Positions 55,590 to 64,000 of a stretch of DNA of 64,000 nt are shown here, one piece after another. Numbering within the stretch: the stretch's first letter is position 1; each line of letters opens with the position of its first letter. The translations under genes and the position numbers were made by a program. The stretch comes from Lunularia cruciata (taxonomy: Eukaryota; Streptophyta; Marchantiopsida; Lunulariales; Lunulariaceae): NCBI GenBank assembly GCA_948567375.1, contig OX419760.1, positions 59,330,911 to 59,394,910 on the forward strand. The letters run 5' to 3'. Below the pieces are notes generated by a model that saw nothing but the letters and a program-made list of their open reading frames with translations, was not told the DNA's origin and made no database searches.

Positions 55590-58500
55590 CAGTTTGTCAA
55601 GCAAGCCGTCGAAGACAGTTTCTTATGGTAAAGCCACCTTGTGGGTATAGGTCAACACGGCTCCATAGCAACAGATACAACGCCCGCATGTTCTGGTGTA
55701 TGATATTTAGAGTGATCAACTTTGGAATCTTTATTCGACATTTGTGATGTTGTAGTTTGGCTTTCCATTTTCCTGTTATCTCCCATCGTTGCGATCGAGG
55801 AAAGCTAGGAACGTCGATAAATAGTGGAGCCTTTAGATATTATGAAGGCATGATATTCTTTGAGCGATTTGGAGTTGAGGGAAAGATACTGAAAGGAAAA
55901 GCTCAATCTGCAGAGCAGTGGTGCTACATTTCTACTGATTTGTCCAAAATCGTAAGATACGACACATCATTTTTTCGTGAAGGATTAGTATGTAAATATG
56001 TTTGTGCGCATGGGTGTTCTTCACCCCTCAAACTCACTCAGCATACATGACGTTCAAAGCGTGGAGCCCACTACTCCCACAGTGAATCACATGGTTAGAA
56101 GTGAGGTTTTATAAGTTCCTAGATCCCTATAGATAATGGAGGGTTTTAGTTATGGGAAAGACTAACATTTACCGTAAAATAGTATTATCCATAACAATTC
56201 AACAGGTATCCATAGAAGCAAAAGATGAGCAGAATTGAAGTCCACATAAACTATTTTACTCATTTATAAAATTTGAAAAATGAATTGAGAGTGGATTAGG
56301 GGAACCACCTAACACTGCGTTACATTACTTATGCACGTGGGAGGGTAGAAGGAGGAGGGGAACATGCAATGTGGAAGTTTAGCCTTAGAGAATTTGAAAA
56401 CCTTCTCTCCGGGAGTGGGGACTTGCTCCAACATCATATTGTGTCAAAATTTAGCAATTATTCAAAGCAAAATAAACCCAAAAGACATCAATTTTACAAT
56501 TGAAACCGTGAAATCAGTCCAATTGAAGTCTATGACTTCCCCGCACACACCATCAACTCCTAACGTAGCCCACAGCGCATACCAACATATACCATTATAC
56601 AACACCATTTTCTCTTCGTGCTCAGTGGGAAGGAAGTAATGAATTCTTTTGACAAATTCATGGACCATGGAATTAATTGTAGTATGTTGGGGGTTGAGGG
56701 TACCATGTGGAAGGTATTGGATGATAAATTTGATTATTGAAAGAGTAATGAAATACATAGGATGGATTGTTGTTTCCATGTTATACTTATCACAAAGAGA
56801 TAATAAATACTAATAATCTATGTATGTGACAAGCGTAAATTTCATTACTTCTTTCCTTGTAGCGGGCATCAAACTTTCATATTAGACGGAGAGGAAGGTG
56901 GCCGCTTGATGTAAATTACCCTTTTGGGTTGCTTCGTGTGAACAATTGATTATTTTGTGCAAGGTTGTGCAGAATTAGAACATACCATAAATACGCAACC
57001 AGCTCATGAGATTTTACTCTGGCATGGTGATCATTTGTGAAAACAAGAGAATTGGATCATAATGAACCAAATTAACTAAGCAAAATATAAATTTTTTCTC
57101 CTAGGTTGTTTATCCTAAACAATAAATTGAATCTATACTCCTCGGATGAATATGCAATTAGCCCTCGGATCGTGTCACAAGTGCAAATGAACAATTTGGG
57201 TTAATAATGAATTGAGATCATGAATTAGGAGCCGGATCAATAATTACTCTACTATTATTTGATAGTATCATGTTAGAATTTATTTGGGTGATTACAAAGA
57301 TAATTCACTACCATCTAGATCTTTTGTACTTGAGAGGGACTCACTCCCTGAGAATCTCCATTGCATTATATAGTGTGCACGCGTTGTGATCCATCTTAGA
57401 GATTATTGAGAAAATTGTTAAGAGAAGAAGTATGGTTATACTCCTCGAGTAGAATAATAGGTATTTTGGATAGCATTATGAGCCAACATAAACTAAATAT
57501 TTTTTGATATATCTTCATGAAGATGTCAACTAACAACTAATGCGGAAAAATATATCACATGAGAAATTTGACCATTACTCATGAAAAGGATTCATTTCAA
57601 TATTAATTGTTTGCTCAAAAGATAGATAGTAGTCCATTCACAACAAAAAAGCTCACTAGTGATTTAATGATAAGACAGGAGAGTGATTTATCTTCCCTAA
57701 CCTATCATTCTACTTCTACTTTTACTTTGATACTCTATTGAATACATATTTTTATTTTCCTCATGAGTTGCTGATGAGTGCTAGTGTATGACATTTTATA
57801 ATATTCATCTTCTAATCCCACGGCTTTTGCAGACTTGTCTAATCACACGGGATCAGGATCAATAACTAATTTAAACAAAACTCAAAAACATTACAAATTC
57901 GACGAGGAATATCACGAACGCCACTAACGTACATGGCGAGACACCTCGACAGGGAATGTCAGTAATATACACAACGAGAACAGAAATAATGACAAATGTC
58001 CACAAAAGGACTAGCAAACCTTCCGCTTCACTGGTTCGACTACATACAATAAGAGTTCAAACTCAAGTTATCTTGCACACCCATAACCTATAAGTTTAGG
58101 AGTCATGATTTCAAAATTAAAGTCGTTGAACATTTGAACATAACATCCATAAAGGAGAATTTATCAAAAATGGAATTGTTTCATAAAATTTTAAAGTTTA
58201 TAAAATTCTATATAATTCAAATTGTAAATATTTTAAATTTATAATAAAATATTTTACGGATAATCTCATAACATGCAAAACCCAGTGGTCACCTTTTAGA
58301 TTACCCATCCACTTTTTCATTGTTATGGACATTTCCCCTTACAGACTACCGCGTCCACGCCCATAAAATTATTATAGACTATCCATAATTTAGTTTATAG
58401 ATAGTCTATAGGGTCTACGGTAAATTGAAAGCTATAAATAAAAGCTGAATTTAAAGCCCCCTAGTATCCCGTAAGAGCTACATTTAAAGCCCCCTAGTAT

Positions 58501-59775
58501 CCCGTGAAGTTTTGCTAAATTCCGTCCCTTGCCCGTAAAACGTTCAGATATCCCGTCCGTCACTACCCATCTAATTTGTACAGATTACCGACAAAAGGTT
58601 TTACTGATATTTATGGGTACCAGTCAAGTTAAAACTAAAGCTTCCCATGTTTGCGGCAAGCAACTCATCGCGAACTCAGTTTGTGTGTCTGTGGTTGAAT
58701 TAAGATACTCCGTAGTCGTGAAAGCAATTTCCCTTGGTGTGGTAAGAATGCATGCTGTTCGTACTTTCGGACCTCCTGGCGCTGTCGCTCAGCGCATGAA
58801 TTTTCCAGTTTAGCTTTTGTAGTGCGTGGGACAAATTAATTTATCTAAACCACTTACTCGTACTTGGAACAGTTGAAGTTACCACGATACGTATGAAGTC
58901 CACTGCATTGATCTTAGAGTTACTCAGACTGCCTCGAACCTGTAAGAAATCTTGCTCTTGTTGTTCATAGATGTAATTGGTTTGTCCCTACAGTTGTCCT
59001 TGCTGTTGTATAAACTGTTCCTTACAACTGTCCTGATCTCAAAAACCATATCTTGGAAGAACAGAGACTGAGTGTCGGGAGAGAGACACGTGCCGAAGAA
59101 TGCCCCCACATTTCATGCTGTAGTTTGGTGCTTTCATGAACAGTGCTGTTTCCAGCTCCTGAATTCCTCTGAAATTAAGGTTCCTGTCTTTGAATTGTCC
59201 GTTCGCTGCTCGTAGACAGCTATCACGCCATGCAGTTGATACAGGAAACCCAACGAGAATATATACTACTATGTCCGAACCTCGCGGAAATCCATAGGCC
59301 CTGGGGATTCCAGCTAAGCACCCTTGGTATACATGTCACACACCATTCAGAATGCAATTCAAATTTAGCGTTTGTCTCTCAAAGGATACTCTTTCACAGC
59401 CTAGTTTTCTCCTCAACTTTCTAGAATCTTAATCTTAATCTTAACCCCAGCAGAATAACTCTTTAGTTTATTTATACAAATGAGTAAAAATATAGTCCAT
59501 TGAGACGTAGCCAAAGATGAGATCCACTTGCATATTTATTGTCCACCTTACTCGAGAGGAACCATCATTTCCGACCGAGAGTACAAAAAGGGGTGGTTTG
59601 CAGACCTTAACATCTACTTTATGAAATATACAGAATCTACATTTCTCTGCAACAACTGTCATAAACCTTAGTATATATAGTAGATCTTCTGAAGGGAAGA
59701 TTGCATTGTGAAGGGATGCAAAAGGAGCCTCTATCGTAAACATCAAGCTCCAGACTTTCACAACTGGCTTTCACA
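55590..59775. other. unassigned intergenic region
   Basis: I find no supported gene. At 58,373-58,410 an 11-bp inverted repeat (tatagactatc / gatagtctata) has a 16-base loop, and at about 58,450-58,515 a 33-bp unit with agccccctagtatcccgt is duplicated. The open frame at 58,529-58,813 (94 codons) has no recognisable domain. Confidence 0.4.
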
Positions 59776-59885
59776 TCTTTTTGGGGCTGAGCCCAATTTT
59801 ACCCTCTGTCTTTTCCTTGTACGGCTTGATGGGGGCCTTCCCATCCTTCTTGTTATCCCACGGGGTCGCCTATTTTTTTTTCACA
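59776..59885 (+). mobile_element. second solo 3' tail of the RT element
   Basis: ggggctgagcccaatttta, then ttccttgtacggcttgatgg, then ccttcccatccttcttgtta match the reverse complement of 46,440-46,520 closely, including cttgtacggcttgatg. It ends in a run of T. TTTCACA occurs at 59,769-59,775 and 59,879-59,885, possibly a short target duplication. It lies about 570 bp upstream of the transporter gene. Confidence 0.75.
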
Positions 59886-60451
59886 GCAGGCCTCAGCGAC
59901 AGCTACTTTGATTTCATCAGGTGCTCCGTGGTCCGACGAGGTGAGTGGCAATGATATGGTTCAATTTGCTGCAATTGCGCTTTGAGTGAAGTAACCAGCT
60001 GCGACTTTGTCTTGTATAGGTCAGACCTCTTCAAACAGCAGTAATTAGCGCCTGTTTCTTGACACCTTGTACTCGAGGGCTCCACCACACATAGCAGAGG
60101 TGGTCCATGAGCACCTCTTAAATCCGGTACCGAGCAAAGGTTGTCACCGAACTCATCATTACCAAGACTGGATAGCATTAGTAGTCTGCATAACATTAAA
60201 TACGTAGAGTCGTTGACCTTAGCTTCTTGAGGAGGGCCTTCGTTTTCCTGTAAGGCCTTCCAAGCTCCAGTCATTTTTCTCGAGGTTTGATTGTGCGTCA
60301 CTGCCGCCTGTAAAAGGCGATCGGCAACCTATCAAATCTTGACTGGTATAAGGATAAAATTTCGCGATCTACTCTGAGCACATTGGAGGTCCCCTCAAGC
60401 TGCCTCTCTTGGTAGTGGAGTATCTCACAGAGAGTCCGGGTGTAAGTGACG
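59886..60451. other. upstream region of the MFS gene
   Basis: Presumed promoter and 5' UTR. Open frames on the minus strand here (59,903-60,301; 60,298-60,705) lack recognisable domains and partly overlap exon 1 in antisense; I do not regard them as genes. Confidence 0.4.
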
Positions 60452-62346
60452 ATGGGGGCACCCGATAGTACCCTGAATGACCCTGAGGCCCGAAACCTGT
60501 TGGCACGCTTGATCATCAAGCACTGGACTGTGAAGCCAATTGTCAAATCTCCAGAAGATGAAGAAAAGGAAAAGTACCTGTTTCTGTACACGAAACTTGT
60601 ACCATTCAACCGATGGATGCTCTTCGCTTCTTCTTTCCTCATCCAGTTCTGCTGTGGTTCCCTGTACTCATGGTCCAATTTCAACGCTCCGATTGATACT
60701 CTCATTTACGGAAACAAGCTAGCGAACAAAGCTCCGAACACATTTTACATTGCAGTCGGTATGTTCACTTCCTGTTAATTTGTCCATTTGTCGCAACTGA
60801 AGGTCAAGTTTCATAAATCATGATTGAAGCTCTATACTTCCCACAATCTTTTGAAGGGAAATTGCGCTAATATTATCGTGAGTGATTGCGATGGAAAACT
60901 TTATGAGCATTCGTACTGAATATGTTTTTGCTGCTGTGGTTATCTATTTTTCAAATACTAGGCATGTTTGGTACAACCGCGATGCTGATGGGACCTTGGC
61001 TGGAGAGACATGGGCCCCGGCGAGGTTTACTACTGGGATCAACCATCTTCGGGATCGGCCAAGCCATCGCCTCCCTTTCTCTCCACAAGAAGTCAATTGC
61101 AGGTGTGTACGTCGGCTATGGAGTCCTCGGAGGGTTTGGACTCGGTCTCAATTACATCTCCCCAGTCTCTGCGCTGCAGAAATACTTTCCCGATTACAGA
61201 GGAGTGGCATCCGGCTTCGCAGTGGCTGGATTTGGCGCAGGTTCAATCGTCTGGAGCAAAGTGTACCTCCCCATGATCGACCGATACGAACTTCCTGAGA
61301 CCTTTGCAATCCTAGGTACAGTTCTCACAGGCTCCATGCTGTTATCCGCTGTGGTCATGCGAACCCCTCCTAACAACTTCACAGTCGGCGGTCTAAATGT
61401 TCGTGGAGAGAAGATCGAACATGCCCAGGGCAGTAGTGAATCCTACGAACGTTCTACCATCGCTCTTCATGAGGAGAAGGATGTCAAGGACGTTGAGAAA
61501 AGTGACCCCTCCCCACCAAAGGCTGTTGCTGGTGCTCCTATCATTATGAGCCTTATTCAGTCAATTCGTTCCCCGGACTTCATCTTCATGTACCTGATGT
61601 TTTTTGCCAACCAGCTCTTCGGTCTCGTGGCTCTTTCCAGACTTTCCAATATGTGTCAAGAGCTCTTCGGGCAAACCAAGAGCGAAGGGGCCAACGTGGT
61701 GTCCATAAACGGTGTTTTCAATTGTCTTGGCCGATTGTGTCTACCGATGTTGGCAGATTTAGCCATCAGGATACTTAAAACCAATCCCCCTTTTGCTCGG
61801 AAGCTGGTCTTTTTATTCAACTTGACGGTTCAGGTTGTCATCATAGCAGTATTGCCTCATCTGATCAGGACGGAGAATTACGATGGTTTCCGTGCGGTCA
61901 TGTGGACCTTGACATTCACCTACGGTGGTGGTTTTGGCACCATTCCTTGCTTTCTAACAGACATGTTCGGTCCTTACAACATCGGGGCTCTCCACGGGAT
62001 GATCTTGACTGCTTGGTCTATCGGTGGTGTCGGTGGTGGTCTTGGGTTCACATCTGTGTATGATAACAACAAGCCCTCAACAGCAGATGCGGACGTGGAA
62101 GGTGCTTACGAGCAGGCTTATCTCCACAATTTCAACTGGATTCTTGCTGTGTTGGTTTTCGGTCTGGTCATGCTTTTCTTCGTCCGCACAAACCCATTCG
62201 ACCGAACAGCTCCGGGGTGGAGATACAGCCTTTTCGGAAAGAAAATCGTTCACTTCAAGAGGAAAAGCTCTGAGCGGAAGTCAGGCCAGGAAATGGGAGA
62301 GCAAAATCCTGCCAAAGTGGAATCTGTTACAAGCTCCCCCGAGTAG
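60452..62346 (+). CDS. MFS transporter, oxalate/formate antiporter-like (OFA type)
   Basis: Two exons, 60,452-60,758 and 60,962-62,346, join in phase 1 across a 203-bp GT-AG intron to 563 residues. The start is the ATG at 60,452; the GTG two codons earlier is not a likely start. A cytosolic N terminus is followed by FNRWMLFASSFLIQFCCGSL-YSWSNF (residues 52-77), the first-helix pattern of the OFA family. MFS motif A, GPWLERHGPRRG, is at 113-124; RGVASGFAVAGFG at 182-194; a charged central loop at about 236-295; FNCLGRLCLPMLAD in the second half (355-368); FGPYNIGALHG at 438-448; and a basic, hydrophilic C tail from about 527. OFA members exchange small monocarboxylates or dicarboxylates across membranes. 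The substrate is unknown here. The frame is intact, unlike all surrounding transposons. Confidence 0.9.
60759..60961 (+). other. MFS gene intron (203 bp)
   Basis: gtatgttcac...aaatactag. It splits a glycine codon so that AVG joins MFGTTAML, restoring the second transmembrane helix. The choice is supported by the protein pattern on both sides. Confidence 0.9.
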
Positions 62347-63479
62347 GGCACTCACAGCGGTAGGGCATTCACAACATTGGACTAACCGTTTGCTTCGAGC
62401 GATATTAGACTGTAGTGGACACGTAACTTCTATTCTGGAGCATTGCCACATGGAACCCTCCATTTTCACGAGTCAAATTGTATCCACCGTAGCACCAATT
62501 TCACAAGTACATGTACAGACTGCTTACTTCCACAAGCACCTCAATCATTACATTAAAGGAGGTTGTTGAGGTTCTAGCATGTACTTAGACGGGCATCAAT
62601 GGCCACCTCCATAACTCCCATAGGACATCAAATTAGAAGACCAGGACAATTTATATAAAGGGCTCTAGTTCTGTCATTAGAAACTTACACTATGTGCTTG
62701 AAGTAGAGCTTCCTACACAACACTAATGTAGGAACGTAGGAATCGTAGAGTCGGTAATTAGGTTGGTTAATGGAAATTCTTGTGGATCCCCATCTTGATA
62801 AGTGGGTTGACATAAACTGTGTACATATACATATTCTAGACACGTGAAAGTATCTTAAAGGTGTACGCGAGCAAAGAAACTACACAAGTAATTTATTCTG
62901 AAATCTCTTACTTCTTTTTCGAATGTTCAGTTTTAGAGAACAGCTCTATGTATGCTTCAAAGTACAATGGCTACTAAAATTTTTGACATCAATGCGAAAG
63001 GTCATATTTATATATATCATGTTAAATGTATTTGTAGTACAAAGTAGACTTAAATATCAGTGAGAGTTGTATCTTAAGCAATTAAATAAAATATTGATAT
63101 TCCCACATATATTTACTGTATTTCCACACCCTCTAAATAATCTCTCCTCAAATTGAAGAGTTCTAAATTAAAATGCTTCAACTACTTTTTTCTTTATTTC
63201 CAGATTCCTTCCAAATTTAGCAAGATGCCAAAATTTAGGAAAGTGCTTGCTGTCAAATAGGCTTTAGTAGATACGGGAACTATGGCTAATGGGCCACACC
63301 CGAGTGTCTTTTAACCGGGAACTTACCAACTAAACGAGCTTTAGAGCACCTCTTTGGAGCTCCAACACATGCTTTAGCTCCCATACCTCCTTCGAGCTAG
63401 ACGCCTACTTTTGCAAGAAGCTTGGGAATCATAATCATATTCTTATGCCCAAATTTAATGCTCAAAATATCGGAGGATC
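62347..63479. other. 3' flank of the MFS gene
   Basis: Presumed 3' UTR, then AT-rich intergenic DNA. No gene or element recognised. Open frames immediately after the stop are overlaps of the coding exon in another frame. Confidence 0.4.
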
Positions 63480-63657
63480 ATTTTTGACCAGCAATTTTGT
63501 AATATTTTTCAGATCAAGATGAGGCACAAACCTTTTGTGTAATCAAGCGGATCTACTATATAGCGATTATTTTTGACCAGCAATTTTGTAATATTTTTCA
63601 GATCAAGATGAGGCACAAACCTTTTGTGTAATCAAGCGGATCTACTATATAGCGATT
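63480..63657. repeat. 89-bp tandem duplication
   Basis: 63,480-63,568 and 63,569-63,657 are essentially identical, starting atttttgaccagcaattttg and ending ctactatatagcgatt. Confidence 0.95.
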
Positions 63658-63717
63658 CTCAACCAGATTATGTCAACTATGCTTCTTGTGGCTCTTGAAA
63701 TTGGTTAGTTGCATGCC

Positions 63718-63859
63718 GTTGAACGACTTAAAGTAACATCATACAATGTATACTCTAATCAAAGGTTCATCAATACGAAGAGCAACAGGTTGAACGACTT
63801 AAAGTAACATTATACAATGTATACTCTAATCAAAGGTTCATCAATATGAAGAGCAACAT
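63718..63859. repeat. 71-bp tandem duplication
   Basis: 63,718-63,788 and 63,789-63,859 both begin gttgaacgacttaaagtaac and differ at about two C/T sites. Confidence 0.95.
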
Positions 63860-64000
63860 GTTACTGAGGACTAAATTGACAAGTGTTGTGTCAAGACATT
63901 TACAATGCCAAAGCTAGTTTGCTTGGACGTTGGAGTGATAATCTTGGCAGTCAGAGTTATAGTAGTAGTTGCTCAAAGACTACTTAGCGGCGGCCAAAGT

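Noticed and set aside
58021-58050. tRNA-like 'ggttcgac' T-loop word
   Set aside because: No matching acceptor, D or anticodon arms could be folded around it.
60446-60451. GTG start two codons upstream for the MFS gene
   Set aside because: Nuclear plant genes start at ATG almost without exception, and the ATG at 60,452 follows immediately.
60298-60705. 135-codon minus-strand frame upstream of the MFS gene
   Set aside because: It overlaps exon 1 of the transporter in antisense, has no domain and no intron-exon support.

Overview
This 64-kb window looks like nuclear DNA of a land plant. It is AT-rich and dominated by old, stop-riddled transposable elements, and it holds only two intact protein-coding genes, both with GT-AG introns. 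Two Ty3/gypsy chromoviruses, a reverse-transcriptase family that I recall mainly from bryophyte-type genomes, and an OFA-type MFS transporter make a moss or other early-diverging plant my best guess. The species cannot be fixed from the sequence alone.

Layout. 0-16.5 kb is repeat debris: a Harbinger-type transposase relic, degenerate tandem repeats, one copy of a long dispersed repeat, and a clean solo LTR with a perfect 5-bp target duplication. 16.5-23.6 kb is a plus-strand chromovirus (I) with decayed gag-pro-RT-RNaseH-integrase-chromodomain and a foreign LTR-like insertion in its integrase. 23.6-25.8 kb is a second copy of the dispersed repeat. 27.3-33.4 kb is a minus-strand chromovirus (II) whose LTR family matches the solo LTR at 9.5 kb; another solo LTR of its own family is nested in its integrase. 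A second Harbinger relic lies at about 35 kb.

36.9-42.8 kb is the gene for 20S proteasome subunit alpha type-1 (PAF1), two coding exons split by a 4,975-bp intron that carries several copies of a stem-loop-tailed repeat. 43.8-54.1 kb is occupied by several copies of one non-LTR-like reverse-transcriptase element: a full-length but broken minus-strand copy, an inverted 5' half, and two C-terminal fragments. A perfect 30-bp-arm hairpin lies at the 5' edge of the full copy. Solo 3' tails of the same element occur at 55.5 kb (flanked by a 14-bp target duplication) and 59.8 kb. 60.45-62.35 kb is an intact two-exon MFS transporter gene of the oxalate/formate antiporter-like type.

The two genes are not functionally linked. 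The most notable signal is in the LTR family of chromovirus II: upstream of its TATA box it carries a dense array of perfect heat-shock elements (alternating nGAAn/nTTCn pentamers). This suggests a heat-responsive gypsy retrotransposon, analogous to but unrelated to the copia element ONSEN. The second is the reverse-transcriptase family with a Cys-x-Cys...His-x3-Cys motif and a possible restriction-like nuclease domain, which leaves short 3'-tail insertions with target duplications.
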